Assembly: GCF_014851685.1 (NCBI RefSeq) | Contig: NZ_JACVAC010000002.1 | Span: 1-64,000 of the forward strand | DNA from: Pseudomonas sp. PDM05 | GTDB taxonomy: Bacteria; Pseudomonadota; Gammaproteobacteria; Pseudomonadales; Pseudomonadaceae | DNA length: 64,000 bases | Reading direction: 5' to 3' | Shown here: piece by piece, positions 28,904 to 38,285 of the stretch | Numbering within the stretch: position 1 is the first letter of the stretch | Layout of the letters: every line of letters starts with the position of its first letter | Notes under the pieces: model-generated | Told to the model about the DNA's origin: nothing | Seen by the model: only the letters and a program-made list of their open reading frames with translations | Databases searched by the model: none | Program-made: the position numbers and the translations under genes

Positions 28904-29500
28904 ATGCGTACCGTCGATCCGCAACAACGTGAAAACAAACGCATGGCCCTGCTCGATGCCGCTTCGCGCTGTTTTGCCGAAGCCGGCTTTGTCGCCACGC
29001 GCACGGCCGACATCTGCACCGCCGCCGGGATGAGCGCCGGCAACCTGTTCCACTATTTCGCGAGTAAACACGAGCTGCTGTTGGCACTGGTGGCCCGCGA
29101 AGGCGAGCAGATCAAGCAAGGCATGGCGCCCTTGGCTGCCGCCGCGGATCCGATGGCCGCACTGCTGGCGTTTGTGGACTACACCTGTGAATTGGCCTGC
29201 GACCGCCATTACGCGGGCCTGGCCTTGGAAATCTCGGCATTGGGCCACCGCGATGAAGCCGTCGCACACTTGATGAAGGCCAACGACCGCTACCTGCGCG
29301 AAGGCTTGGAGGCGCTGATCAAGGCCGCCGAGAACGCCGGGCAACTGCACACCTCGTTGACCGCCCCGCAGGCGGCCAGTTGGGTGGCGACCCTGATCGA
29401 TGGCATGTTTGCCCGGGTGGCGGCCGACGCGGACTTCCACCCAGACCAACAGACTGACGTGCTGCGCGGCTTGGTGGTGCACCTGCTGCAAGGCCGTTGA
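28904..29500 (+). CDS. TetR-family regulator
   Basis: 198 residues from ATG 28904 (MRTVDPQQRE), preceded by GAGGCG. Earlier in-frame starts (GTG 28874, ATG 28889) fall inside the palindromic operator and are less likely. The HTH is ATRTADICTAAGMSAGNLFHYF at about residues 32-53. The C-terminal domain is of the type seen in proteins annotated as TetR/AcrR. It is followed after two bases by a DUF418 membrane protein gene that it probably controls. Confidence 0.92.
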   Translation: MRTVDPQQRENKRMALLDAASRCFAEAGFVATRTADICTAAGMSAGNLFHYFASKHELLLALVAREGEQIKQGMAPLAAAADPMAALLAFVDYTCELACDRHYAGLALEISALGHRDEAVAHLMKANDRYLREGLEALIKAAENAGQLHTSLTAPQAASWVATLIDGMFARVAADADFHPDQQTDVLRGLVVHLLQGR

Positions 29501-29502
29501 AC

Positions 29503-30672
29503 ATGACGCCGACACGCCTGATACACGTCGACGCGTTGCGCGGTTTTGCGCTGCTGGGCATCCTGGTGGTGAACATTTGTGCCTTTGCCGACCCTTACTA
29601 CGCCTCGCCCCTCAGCAATCCCGACTACGCGAGTACAGCCGATCACTGGGTGCGCCTGGGGATTTCACTGCTGTTCGAAACCAAGTTCTACCTGCTGTTT
29701 TCCTTTCTGTTCGGCTACAGCTTTACCTTGCAGATGGCCGCCGCCGAGCGCGCCGAGGCGGCGTTTGTACCGCGCATGGTGCGCCGGCAACTGGCGTTGC
29801 TGGCCCTGGGCGTCGCCCACGGCGCCCTGCTCTACTATGGCGAGATCCTGTCCACCTACGCATTGCTTGGCCTGGTGCTGCTGGCGGCGCGCAATCTGTC
29901 GCCGGCCACGGCATGTCGCTGGGGCGTCGGCCTGGTAACGGTTGCCTGTTCGGCATGGATGGCGCTCGGCGTGCTGCAAGCGCAGGCCGGCGACTTCAGC
30001 GCGACCTCGAGCAGTGAGGCCTCGACCAAACTCGCGGCATTCAGCGGCAGTGCCCTGGAGACCTTGCGCTTTCACAGTGCTCACCTGTGGCAGACCGTGC
30101 AGGCGTTATGGCTGCTGCAAGGGCCGAGCGCCCTGGCGATGTTTTTCTTCGGTTATGCCGCCGGGCGCAACCAGTTACTGGTCACACCGTATCGCTGGGA
30201 ACCGCACCTGCGGCGCCTGCTGCTCATCACGCTTGCCGTGGGCCTGCCGGGTGCGCTGATCTATGCCGTGAGCGCCACCTATGCACCCGGCGGCGGCCTC
30301 GAAACCTTCGCCTTTGGCCTCGGCCAACTCACCGCACCGCTGTTGAGCGCGGCCTACGCGATGTCGATGCTGGCACTGTTCAGCACTGCCGCCGGCGCCC
30401 GCTTATGCCAGTGGTTGGCGCCCATGGGCAAGATGGCCCTGAGTAACTACCTGCTGCAATCGGCGCTGTTGGGGGTGCTGTTCAGCGGCTATGGCGCAGG
30501 CTTGATCAACCGGCTCGAACCGCTGCTGATGCTGCCCGTGGTGCTGGGGATCTTTGCCTTGCAACGGTGGTGCAGCGCACGCTGGCTGCGCAGTCATCCC
30601 TACGGGCCGTTGGAATGGTTGCTGCGGGCGGCCACCTTGTGGGCGTGGCCAAGCTGGCGGCGCAGCCTGTAA
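29503..30672 (+). CDS. DUF418 multi-pass membrane protein
   Basis: 389 residues from ATG 29503 (MTPTRLIHVDALRGFALLGI), two bases after the TetR stop; a TTG two codons earlier is possible. The opening VDALRGFALLGILVVNI is the signature of the YeiB/DUF418 family, with about ten membrane helices following. The C-terminal DUF418 domain includes GKMALSNYLLQSALL. The family's transport or acyl-transfer role is unproved. Sharing the TetR operon suggests it is induced by a small molecule. Confidence 0.9.
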   Translation: MTPTRLIHVDALRGFALLGILVVNICAFADPYYASPLSNPDYASTADHWVRLGISLLFETKFYLLFSFLFGYSFTLQMAAAERAEAAFVPRMVRRQLALLALGVAHGALLYYGEILSTYALLGLVLLAARNLSPATACRWGVGLVTVACSAWMALGVLQAQAGDFSATSSSEASTKLAAFSGSALETLRFHSAHLWQTVQALWLLQGPSALAMFFFGYAAGRNQLLVTPYRWEPHLRRLLLITLAVGLPGALIYAVSATYAPGGGLETFAFGLGQLTAPLLSAAYAMSMLALFSTAAGARLCQWLAPMGKMALSNYLLQSALLGVLFSGYGAGLINRLEPLLMLPVVLGIFALQRWCSARWLRSHPYGPLEWLLRAATLWAWPSWRRSL

Positions 30673-30697
30673 AAAACCCACCTGTTGCGGTGGGTTT
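30671..30697 (-). terminator. terminator between convergent DUF418 and OYE genes
   Basis: Stem AAACCCACC / GGTGGGTTT with a 6-base loop. The minus strand has a T6 run, so it serves mainly the leftward OYE gene; it may act on both. Confidence 0.85.
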
Positions 30698-30714
30698 CGA
30701 CTCGACACAAGGGA

Positions 30715-31821
30715 TCAGTCGCGCAGGTCCGACTCATGGATCGGCTGGTCCCGATGCGTCGCCCGTTGGTACTGCGCCGGCCAGATCGCCTTGCGCCCAC
30801 CCAGGTCATCGTCGGCATGCAGCGGCCAGTACGGGTCGCGCAGCAACTCACGGGCGAGGAAGATGATGTCGGCCTGACAGGTACGCAGGATGTGCTCGGC
30901 CTGGGCCGGTTCGGTGATCATGCCAACAGTGCCGGTGGCGATCCCCGATTCCTTGCGCACCCGCTCGGCGAAGCGCGTCTGGTAGCCGGGGCCGGTAGGA
31001 ATCTCGGCATTGGCGGCGGTACCACCGGACGAGACGTCGATCAAATCCACGCCGAGGTCCTTGAGGCGGCGCGCCAATTCCACGGTTTCGTCAGGGTTCC
31101 AGCCGTCTTCGACCCAGTCGGTGGCCGATACTCGCACAAACAGCGGCAGTTCTTGCGGCCAGACGTCGCGCACCGCTTGGGTTACCTGCAAGACCAGGCG
31201 GATGCGGTTTTCAAACGATCCGCCGTACAGATCCTGGCGCTGATTGCTGATCGGCGAGAGAAATTGATGCAGCAGGTAACCATGGGCGGCATGGATTTCC
31301 ACCACTTCAAAACCGGCGGTCAAGGCACGCTTGGCGGCGGCGACAAAGTCGGCGATCACCTGCTGGATCTGCCCTTCATCGAGTTGCCTGGGTTGGGTGT
31401 GCTGAGGGTCGAAGGCGATCGGCGATGGGCCTACCGGCACCCAGCCACCGTCCTCCGGCTTGACGCTGCCATGCTTGCCGATCCACGGCCGATGGGTGCT
31501 GGCCTTGCGCCCGGCGTGGGCCAGTTGAATCCCGGCCACCGCGCCCTGGGCCGCGATAAAACGGGTGATGCGTTGCAATGGTTCGATCTGTGCGTCATTC
31601 CACAGGCCCAGGTCCTGGGCGGTGATACGGCCATCGGCGGTCACGGCGGTGGCTTCGGTGAAGATCAGGCCGGCGCCACCCACGGCACGACTGCCGAGGT
31701 GCACCAGGTGCCAGTCATTGGCCAAGCCGTCATCGGACGAATACTGGCACATCGGCGACACCGCGATGCGGTTGAGCAGGGTCAATTGGCGCAGGGTATA
31801 GGGTTCGAGCAGCTGACTCAT
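30715..31821 (-). CDS. NADH:flavin oxidoreductase, Old Yellow Enzyme family (YqjM/XenA class)
   Basis: FMN-dependent reduction of activated C=C bonds, such as enones and some nitro compounds, with NAD(P)H. It has 368 residues from ATG 31821 (MSQLLEPYTL). Class III features are seen: Cys25 in PMCQYS that tunes the flavin, QLAHAGRKAS, and the NRPW-like HRPW. A TIM barrel continues to the FMN-phosphate region near IATGTVGMI. The physiological substrate is unknown. It is a single gene, convergent with the DUF418 gene. Confidence 0.93.
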   Translation of the reverse strand: MSQLLEPYTLRQLTLLNRIAVSPMCQYSSDDGLANDWHLVHLGSRAVGGAGLIFTEATAVTADGRITAQDLGLWNDAQIEPLQRITRFIAAQGAVAGIQLAHAGRKASTHRPWIGKHGSVKPEDGGWVPVGPSPIAFDPQHTQPRQLDEGQIQQVIADFVAAAKRALTAGFEVVEIHAAHGYLLHQFLSPISNQRQDLYGGSFENRIRLVLQVTQAVRDVWPQELPLFVRVSATDWVEDGWNPDETVELARRLKDLGVDLIDVSSGGTAANAEIPTGPGYQTRFAERVRKESGIATGTVGMITEPAQAEHILRTCQADIIFLARELLRDPYWPLHADDDLGGRKAIWPAQYQRATHRDQPIHESDLRD

Positions 31822-31947
31822 GGCGCACCTCTTCTGGGTTCTATGGGCACTGTTCAACAGTGTTTAGAGCCTAGTCGACAACGGTGGTTTGCACAGGGTT
31901 CAGAACATCAAGCGGGGGCCGATTGCCGGCCCCCGTGCTGCAAAAAC

Positions 31948-33849
31948 CTACATTTCGACCTGGGTGCCCAGCTCGATCACGCGGTTTACCGGGAGTTTGA
32001 AGAAGCGCAGGTTGCCGTTGGCATTCTTCAACATGAAGGCGAACAGACTTTCGCGCCAGCGCGCCATGCCTTCGATCTTCGACGCGATCACGGTCTCGCG
32101 GCTGAGGAAGTAGGTGGTGCGCATCGGGCTGAAATCCAGGTTATCCAGGTGGCACAGTTTCAGCGCCTCAGGCACATCCGGCTCATCGGTAAAACCGAAA
32201 TGCAGGATCACGCGGAAGAAGCCGTCGCCAAACGAATCCACCTCGAAGCGCCGCTCCACCGGCACCCGGGGAATATCTTCATACACCACTGTCAGCAGCA
32301 CCACTTGCTCATGCAGCACCTGGTTATGCAGCAGGTTGTGCAACAGCGCGTGGGGCACGGCGTCCGGGCGGGCGGTGAGGAACACCGCGGTGCCCTGCAC
32401 GCGATGGGGCGGCTGCACGCGGATGCTGCTGATAAAGATCGGCAACGGCAGGCCGCCTTCGTCGAGACGGTCCACCAGCAATTGCTTGCCGCGCTTCCAG
32501 GTGGTCATCAGGATGAACAGCACGATCCCCGCCAGCACCGGGAAGGCGCCGCCCTGGATGATCTTCGGTACGTTGGCAGCAAAGTACAGGCCGTCGACCA
32601 AAAGGCAGCAGACCAATACCGGCACCGCCAGGATCGGCGGCCATTTCCACAGCAGCAGCATCACCGCCGATACCAGGATGGTGGTCATCAACATGGTGCC
32701 GGTCACCGCCACGCCGTAGGCCGAAGCCAGTGCGTTGGAGGACTCGAAGCCCAGCACCAGCAAAATCACGCCGACCATCAGCGACCAGTTCACCGCACCG
32801 ATGTAGATCTGGCCCTGCTCGGCACTGGAGGTGTGCTGGATATGCATGCGCGGGATGTAGCCCAACTGGATCGCCTGGCGCGTCAGCGAGAACGCACCGG
32901 AGATGACCGCCTGGGACGCAATCACCGTGGCCAGGGTGGACAGCACCACCAGCGGGATCAACGCCCAGCTCGGCGCCAGCAGATAGAACGGGTTGCGCGC
33001 GGCTTCCGGGTCGCCCAGCAGCATCGCACCCTGGCCAAAATAGTTGAGCACCAGCGCCGGCAGCACCAGCATGAACCAGGCACGGGCGATGGGTTTACGG
33101 CCAAAGTGGCCCATGTCGGCATACAGCGCTTCGGCGCCGGTCAGTGCCAGCACCACCGCGCCGAGGATCGCCACGCCAATGCCGGGATGGGCCTGGAAGA
33201 AGCGCACGGCCCAGATCGGGTTCATCGCATTGAGCACCTCCGGGTGCAAGGTGATGCCATACACACCGAGACCGCCCAGCACCAGGAACCAGGTCACCAT
33301 CACCGGCCCGAACAGCTTGCCGATGTGGTCGGTGCCGTGTTTCTGGATCAGGAACAGCGCCACCAGCACGACCAGGGCGATGGGCACGACCCATTTCTCC
33401 AGGCCGTCGAATGCCAGTTCCAGGCCTTCCACCGCCGACAACACGGAAATCGCCGGGGTGATCATGCTGTCGCCGTAGAACAACGCCGCCCCGCAGAGGC
33501 CGCACACCACCAGGAAGCTGCGCAGCTTCTTGCGCTCCCCCGCCGCCCGACGCGCCAAGGCAGTCAGCGCCATGATGCCGCCCTCGCCTTGGTTGTCGGC
33601 GCGCAGCACGAACAGCATGTACTTGATCGATACCACCCAGATCAGCGACCAGAAGATCAGCGCCAGAATACCCAGCACACCGTCATGGTTGACCTGAACC
33701 CCATAACCACCGTTGAACACCTCTTTAAGGGTGTAGAGCGGGCTGGTCCCGATATCGCCATAAACCACCCCGACCGCTGCCACCAGCATGCCAATCGGCT
33801 TTGCAGTGGAATGCGCGGCGCCTGCCGCCGGACTACTTGCCTGACCCAT
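31948..33849 (-). CDS. kup: Kup low-affinity potassium transporter
   Basis: Proton-coupled potassium uptake. It has 633 residues from ATG 33849 ([10 protein letters not shown]), with AGGAG six bases upstream; a preceding TTG is not needed. The Kup N-terminal signature [19 protein letters not shown] is followed by about 12 membrane helices and a C-terminal cytoplasmic domain. It is divergent from rimO across a 289-bp gap that holds the promoters of both genes and no other gene. Confidence 0.96.
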   Translation of the reverse strand: MGQASSPAAGAAHSTAKPIGMLVAAVGVVYGDIGTSPLYTLKEVFNGGYGVQVNHDGVLGILALIFWSLIWVVSIKYMLFVLRADNQGEGGIMALTALARRAAGERKKLRSFLVVCGLCGAALFYGDSMITPAISVLSAVEGLELAFDGLEKWVVPIALVVLVALFLIQKHGTDHIGKLFGPVMVTWFLVLGGLGVYGITLHPEVLNAMNPIWAVRFFQAHPGIGVAILGAVVLALTGAEALYADMGHFGRKPIARAWFMLVLPALVLNYFGQGAMLLGDPEAARNPFYLLAPSWALIPLVVLSTLATVIASQAVISGAFSLTRQAIQLGYIPRMHIQHTSSAEQGQIYIGAVNWSLMVGVILLVLGFESSNALASAYGVAVTGTMLMTTILVSAVMLLLWKWPPILAVPVLVCCLLVDGLYFAANVPKIIQGGAFPVLAGIVLFILMTTWKRGKQLLVDRLDEGGLPLPIFISSIRVQPPHRVQGTAVFLTARPDAVPHALLHNLLHNQVLHEQVVLLTVVYEDIPRVPVERRFEVDSFGDGFFRVILHFGFTDEPDVPEALKLCHLDNLDFSPMRTTYFLSRETVIASKIEGMARWRESLFAFMLKNANGNLRFFKLPVNRVIELGTQVEM

Positions 33850-34138
33850 CAACCACTCCTGCCCTTTGACCTGAGGTCTCTTATAAACAACGCTTCTAAG
33901 CTGACCCTAGCATGCGCTGTTTTACTTCTCGTAACAGACGTTTTATTGACCTTGGTGTTTTACCTGTGGGCAACGGCGCGAAGCATAGCGCAGCACTCGT
34001 CGCATTTCCCTGCATAAAGCTGGTCAAGTGCGCTGCCCGTCGCTAGAATTGCGCACTTTTTGATCAGAGGCGCACCAAGCGCCCGTCTACCGCCTTGTCG
34101 TGCCCGACTGGCGGCGTCATTCAATACCGAGGTTAGAC

Positions 34139-35479
34139 ATGTCCACCACCATCGCAAAAGCCAACCCCAAGGTTGGCTTTGTTTCCCTGGGGTGCCCGAA
34201 GGCACTCGTCGACTCCGAGCGCATCCTCACGCAACTGCGTATGGAAGGCTATGACGTCGTGTCCACTTACCAGGACGCCGATGTGGTGGTGGTCAACACC
34301 TGCGGTTTCATCGATTCGGCCAAGGCTGAGTCCCTGGAAGTGATCGGCGAAGCCATCAAGGAAAACGGCAAGGTCATCGTGACCGGCTGCATGGGCGTGG
34401 AAGAAGGCAATATCCGCAACGTGCACCCGAGCGTGCTGGCCGTGACCGGTCCGCAGCAGTATGAGCAGGTGGTCAACGCCGTGCACGAGGTGGTGCCGCC
34501 GCGCCAGGATCACAACCCGTTGATCGACCTGGTACCGCCACAGGGCATCAAGCTGACCCCGCGTCACTATGCGTACCTGAAGATTTCCGAAGGCTGCAAC
34601 CACAGCTGCAGCTTCTGCATCATCCCGTCGATGCGCGGCAAGTTGGTCAGCCGTCCGGTCGGTGACGTGCTGGACGAGGCCCAGCGCCTGGTCAAATCTG
34701 GCGTGAAAGAGCTGTTGGTGATCTCCCAGGACACCAGCGCCTACGGCGTCGACGTGAAGTACCGCACCGGCTTCTGGAACGGCGCGCCGGTGAAAACCCG
34801 CATGACCGAACTGTGCGAAGCCTTGAGCAGCCTGGGTGTGTGGGTGCGCCTGCACTACGTTTACCCGTACCCGCACGTGGACGAGCTGATCCCGCTGATG
34901 GCCGCCGGCAAGATCCTGCCGTACCTGGACATCCCGTTCCAGCACGCCAGCCCGAAAGTCCTGAAAGCCATGAAACGCCCGGCCTTCGAAGACAAGACCC
35001 TGGCGCGTATCAAGAACTGGCGCGAGATCTGCCCGGAGCTGATCATCCGTTCCACCTTCATCGTCGGCTTCCCTGGCGAAACCGAAGAAGACTTCCAGTA
35101 CCTGCTGGACTGGCTGACCGAAGCGCAACTGGACCGCGTAGGCTGCTTCCAGTACTCGCCGGTGGAAGGCGCCCCGGCCAACCTGCTGGACCTGGCCGTG
35201 GTGCCGGACGACGTCAAGCAAGATCGTTGGGAGCGCTTCATGGCGCACCAGCAGGCGATCAGCTCGGCGCGCCTGCAACTGCGCATCGGCAAGGAAATCG
35301 AAGTGTTGATCGACGAAGTCGACGAGCAAGGCGCCGTTGGCCGTTGCTTCTTCGATGCGCCGGAGATCGACGGTAACGTGTTTATCGACGATGCCAGCGG
35401 TTTGAAGCCGGGCGACAAGGTCTGGTGCACCGTGACCGACGCCGACGAATACGACCTGTGGGCTGAAAAGCGCGACTGA
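34139..35479 (+). CDS. rimO: ribosomal protein S12 methylthiotransferase RimO
   Basis: Radical-SAM enzyme that methylthiolates Asp of ribosomal protein S12. It has 446 residues from ATG 34139. The N-terminal UPF0004 domain carries its three cluster cysteines (SLGCPK, NTCGF, VTGCMG). The radical SAM CxxxCxxC is in [10 protein letters not shown] (about residues 153-162). A C-terminal TRAM domain ends the protein. It is monocistronic, with a strong terminator after it. Confidence 0.97.
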   Translation: MSTTIAKANPKVGFVSLGCPKALVDSERILTQLRMEGYDVVSTYQDADVVVVNTCGFIDSAKAESLEVIGEAIKENGKVIVTGCMGVEEGNIRNVHPSVLAVTGPQQYEQVVNAVHEVVPPRQDHNPLIDLVPPQGIKLTPRHYAYLKISEGCNHSCSFCIIPSMRGKLVSRPVGDVLDEAQRLVKSGVKELLVISQDTSAYGVDVKYRTGFWNGAPVKTRMTELCEALSSLGVWVRLHYVYPYPHVDELIPLMAAGKILPYLDIPFQHASPKVLKAMKRPAFEDKTLARIKNWREICPELIIRSTFIVGFPGETEEDFQYLLDWLTEAQLDRVGCFQYSPVEGAPANLLDLAVVPDDVKQDRWERFMAHQQAISSARLQLRIGKEIEVLIDEVDEQGAVGRCFFDAPEIDGNVFIDDASGLKPGDKVWCTVTDADEYDLWAEKRD

Positions 35480-35495
35480 TGCGGTAAAGATTTGA

Positions 35496-35532
35496 AAAAG
35501 CCCTGCTTCTGGACAAGATGCAGGGCTTTTTT
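35496..35532 (+). terminator. intrinsic terminator of rimO
   Basis: Stem AAAAGCCCTGC / GCAGGGCTTTT with a T6 tract, 17 bases after the rimO stop. Confidence 0.92.
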
Positions 35533-35583
35533 ACGTCTATCGTTTTGCCCATCGGCATCAATCATCGGCAAGGGGCAGCGGGC

Positions 35584-36117
35584 ATGCGTCAGCATTCGGT
35601 TATCCACACACCTAACGTCAGCGACTACCCGCAGTTGGCGCAGATCTGGGAGACCTCGGTGCGGGCGACCCATGATTTCCTGCCGGACAGTTACATCGTG
35701 TTGCTAAAAGACTTGGTGCTGACGCGCTATCTGGACACCGTCATGCTGATCTGCACCAAAGACCCGCGCCAACGCATCACCGGGTTTGCCGGAGTGGCGG
35801 CGGGCAAGGTGGAGATGTTGTTTATCGACCCGCAGTACCGGGGCCAGGGCCTTGGTCGGCAACTTCTGCGCTATGCCATCGAACACATGAATGCCGATGA
35901 ACTGGACGTGAATGAGCAGAACCCGCAGGCCCTGGGCTTCTACTTCAAGCAGGGCTTCGAGGTGATCGGACGCACAGAGCATGATGGTCTGGGGCAACCG
36001 TACCCTCTGCTGCACATGCGTTTGCGCTCTTCTGTGGGAACTGGCTTGTCGGACCCCACAAAAAACCACAGCACCGAAATGGGGCCGGGATTAACCGGCC
36101 CCACACAGGTACAATAG
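35584..36117 (+). CDS. GNAT N-acetyltransferase, YjaB-like
   Basis: 177 residues from ATG 35584 (MRQHSVIHTP); an upstream in-frame ATG lies inside the rimO terminator. The acetyl-CoA site is VEMLFIDPQYRGQGLGRQLL, and DVNEQNPQALGFYFKQGFEV plus LGQPYPLLHM match E. coli YjaB closely, as I recall that sequence. The YjaB-like domain ends at about residue 148. The last roughly 29 residues (from SSVGTG) are translated from REP-like and GC-hairpin DNA, so this C-terminal tail looks like read-through into an intergenic repeat. The acetyl-acceptor is unknown. Confidence 0.88.
   Translation: MRQHSVIHTPNVSDYPQLAQIWETSVRATHDFLPDSYIVLLKDLVLTRYLDTVMLICTKDPRQRITGFAGVAAGKVEMLFIDPQYRGQGLGRQLLRYAIEHMNADELDVNEQNPQALGFYFKQGFEVIGRTEHDGLGQPYPLLHMRLRSSVGTGLSDPTKNHSTEMGPGLTGPTQVQ
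36080..36101 (+). terminator. hairpin at the 3' end of the GNAT gene
   Basis: GGGGCCGG / CCGGCCCC with a 6-base loop lies inside the last codons of the GNAT frame. It lacks a T-run, so it is a weak terminator or a repeat remnant. Confidence 0.45.
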
Positions 36118-36144
36118 CCGCCCCCTTTTGTTACGGCCCTTGTC

Positions 36145-36855
36145 ATGACTGACCCCATACGCCTCTCCAAACGCCTTATCGAACTGGTCGGTTGCTCCCG
36201 TCGGGAGGCTGAGCTGTTCATCGAAGGCGGCTGGGTCTCGGTGGACGGTGAAGTGATCGACGAGCCGCAGTTCAAGGTCACCACCCAGAAGGTCGAACTC
36301 GACCCCGAGGCCAAGGCCACCGCGCCGGAGCCTGTGACCATCCTGCTGCACGCCCCGGCCGGCGTGGACGCCGAGACCGCACTGGCCTCGATCAGCGCCG
36401 AAACCCTGTCCGAAGAACACCGCTTCGGCAAACGCCCGCTAAAAGGCCACTTCCTGCGCCTGACCGCCAGCGCCGACCTGCAAGCCAAGGCCAGTGGTCT
36501 GCTGGTGTTTACCCAGGACTGGAAGATTCTGCGCAAGTTGACCGCCGATGCCGCCAAGATCGAGCAGGAATACGTGGTGGAGGTCGAAGGCGACATGGTT
36601 GCCCACGGCCTCAACCGCCTGAACCACGGCCTGACGTACAAAGGCAAGGAACTGCCGGCGGTCAAAGCCAGCTGGCAGAACGAAAACCGCCTGCGCTTCG
36701 CGATGAAGAACCCGCAACCGGGCGTGATCGCACTGTTCTGCGAAGCGGTTGGCCTGAAGGTCATCGCCATTCGTCGTATCCGCATCGGTGGCGTGTCCAT
36801 CGGCAAAGTGCCGGTCGGCCAGTGGCGTTACCTGTCCACCAAAGAAAAGTTCTAA
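36145..36855 (+). CDS. S4-domain RsuA/RluF-type pseudouridine synthase homologue, active site degenerate
   Basis: 236 residues. An N-terminal S4 RNA-binding domain is clear (RLSKRLIELVGCSRREAELFIEGGWVSVDG). The remainder aligns with the RsuA/RluF catalytic fold, but the family motif GRLDxxSxGLL reads SADLQAKASGLL here. The position of the catalytic Asp is Gln113, and the usual NRQIRRM is replaced by QPGVIALFCEAV. From the sequence alone it may bind RNA without isomerising uridine. Automatic annotation would probably still call it a pseudouridine synthase. Confidence 0.8.
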   Translation: MTDPIRLSKRLIELVGCSRREAELFIEGGWVSVDGEVIDEPQFKVTTQKVELDPEAKATAPEPVTILLHAPAGVDAETALASISAETLSEEHRFGKRPLKGHFLRLTASADLQAKASGLLVFTQDWKILRKLTADAAKIEQEYVVEVEGDMVAHGLNRLNHGLTYKGKELPAVKASWQNENRLRFAMKNPQPGVIALFCEAVGLKVIAIRRIRIGGVSIGKVPVGQWRYLSTKEKF

Positions 36856-36873
36856 ACCGCCGCCCTTTTCTCG

Positions 36874-36898
36874 ACACCGCCTGTTTTCGGCGGTGTCC
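36874..36898 (+). terminator. hairpin downstream of the S4-domain gene
   Basis: GACACCGCC / GGCGGTGTC, 9-bp stem and 7-base loop, no T-run. It is probably a transcript-stabilising or weak terminator hairpin. Confidence 0.5.
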
Positions 36899-36924
36899 CC
36901 AGTTGAATACCAGGATTACCCACC

Positions 36925-37386
36925 ATGATTCACAACGACGTACTGCGTAGCGTGCGCTACATGCTCGACATCAGCGACAACAAGATGGTCGAGATCATCA
37001 AGCTCGGCGGCATGGACGTGACCAAGGACGACCTGCTGACCTACCTCAAGAAGGACGAGGAAGAAGGCTTCGTGTTCTGCCCGGATGAAGTCATGGCGCA
37101 CTTCCTCGATGGCCTGGTGATTTTCAAGCGTGGCAAGGACGAAGGCCGTCCGCCGCAGCCGATCGAGACTCCGGTGACCAACAACATCATCCTCAAGAAA
37201 CTGCGCGTGGCCTTCGAACTGAAAGAAGACGACATGCACGCCATCCTCAAGGCCGCCGAGTTCCCGGTGTCCAAGCCTGAGCTGAGCGCGTTGTTCCGCA
37301 AGTTCGGCCACACCAACTACCGCACCTGCGGCGACCAGTTGCTGCGTAACTTCCTCAAGGGGCTGACGCTGCGCGTCAGAGCTTAA
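36925..37386 (+). CDS. DUF1456 protein, YehS-like
   Basis: 153 residues with two similar about 70-residue halves (MIHNDVLRSVRYMLDISDNK and TNNIILKKLRVAFELKEDDM). Each half ends with CPDEVMAHFLDGLV- or CGDQLLRNFLKGL-type sequence; this internal duplication is the DUF1456 pattern. The function is not known. It is separated by 69 bp from the upstream gene. Confidence 0.88.
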   Translation: MIHNDVLRSVRYMLDISDNKMVEIIKLGGMDVTKDDLLTYLKKDEEEGFVFCPDEVMAHFLDGLVIFKRGKDEGRPPQPIETPVTNNIILKKLRVAFELKEDDMHAILKAAEFPVSKPELSALFRKFGHTNYRTCGDQLLRNFLKGLTLRVRA

Positions 37387-37392
37387 GAACAG

Positions 37393-37453
37393 CGACGAGC
37401 CTCAAGCTGCAAGTGAAAAGCTTGTGGCTTGGAGCTTGTAACTTGAGGCTTCA
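37393..37453. repeat. imperfect inverted repeat, AAGCTGCAAG family
   Basis: CCTCAAGCTGCAAG is mirrored by CTTGTAACTTGAGG around an AAAAGCTTGTGGCTTGG centre. It is related to the repeat at 18533. It ends four bases before the trmO start, so it covers the trmO ribosome site and may affect its translation. Confidence 0.6.
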
Positions 37454-37456
37454 GAA

Positions 37457-38152
37457 ATGACCTACAACGTCTCGCCCGTCGGCTTTGTGCGCTCCTGCTT
37501 CAAGGAGAAGTTCGCCATCCCGCGCCAACCGCAACTGGCGCCGGCCGCTCGGGGCGTGCTGGAACTGGTGGCGCCGTTCGACGGCGGCGAGGCGGTACAG
37601 GGCCTGGAGCAGGTCAGCCATGTGTGGCTGCTGTTCCTGTTCCACCAGGCCCTGGAAGACAAACCGCGCCTGAAAGTGCGCCCGCCGCGCTTGGGTGGCA
37701 ACACCTCCATGGGCGTGTTTGCCACCCGCGCGACCCACCGGCCCAATGGTATTGGCCAGTCGGTGGTAAAGCTGGACAAGGTCGAGCCGGGGCGGTTGTG
37801 GATTTCCGGGATTGATCTGCTCGATGGCACGCCGGTGCTGGACATCAAGCCGTATGTGCCCTATGCCGACATTATCGACACCGCCACCAACAGCATGGCC
37901 AGCGGCGCGCCGGCACTGATTCCCGTGCAGTGGCTGAAGACCGCCTTGCACCAGGCACAGGGCCACGCCCAGCGGCTGGATGAGCCGTTGGTGGCGTTGA
38001 TTGAGCAGTGTCTGGCGCAGGACCCGCGGCCGGCATATCAGACGCCAGGGCCGGAGCGTGAGTACGGTGTGCAGTTCTGGGATGTGGATGTGCGCTGGCA
38101 CTATCCTGAAGCTGGAACGATATGCGTGCTCGAAGTGCTTGCAGCTGAATAA
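37457..38152 (+). CDS. trmO: tRNA (N6-threonylcarbamoyladenosine-37) N6-methyltransferase TrmO
   Basis: Uses SAM to methylate t6A37 in tRNA-Thr. It has 231 residues. The UPF0066/TsaA domain covers residues 1-140: SPVGFVRSCFKEKF, HVWLLFLFH, RPPRLGGNTSMGVFATRATH, RPNGIGQSVVKL, LDGTPVLDIKPYVPY. A C-terminal domain follows as in E. coli TrmO. The start at ATG 37457 is directly after the repeat; no strong ribosome site is visible. Confidence 0.93.
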   Translation: MTYNVSPVGFVRSCFKEKFAIPRQPQLAPAARGVLELVAPFDGGEAVQGLEQVSHVWLLFLFHQALEDKPRLKVRPPRLGGNTSMGVFATRATHRPNGIGQSVVKLDKVEPGRLWISGIDLLDGTPVLDIKPYVPYADIIDTATNSMASGAPALIPVQWLKTALHQAQGHAQRLDEPLVALIEQCLAQDPRPAYQTPGPEREYGVQFWDVDVRWHYPEAGTICVLEVLAAE

Positions 38153-38165
38153 AGCGCAAACCAAA

Positions 38166-38254
38166 TGTGGGAGCGGGCTTGCTCGCGAATGCGGTGGTTC
38201 AGTCAATACAGCTGTGACTGACACACCGAATTCGCGAGCAAGCCCGCTCCCACA
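38166..38254. repeat. REP inverted pair
   Basis: Standard REP doublet between the convergent trmO and fpr genes, where it could also act as a bidirectional 3' hairpin. Confidence 0.9.
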
Positions 38255-38285
38255 TTTTTGGATCCGCGTTGTTACTGACCCAGTG

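Noticed and set aside
30685..34017. Rightward open frame of 1110 codons, the longest in the window
   Set aside because: It is antisense to the OYE and kup genes over its whole length, His/Gln/Val-rich and without any domain; a GC-rich shadow of the true reading frames.
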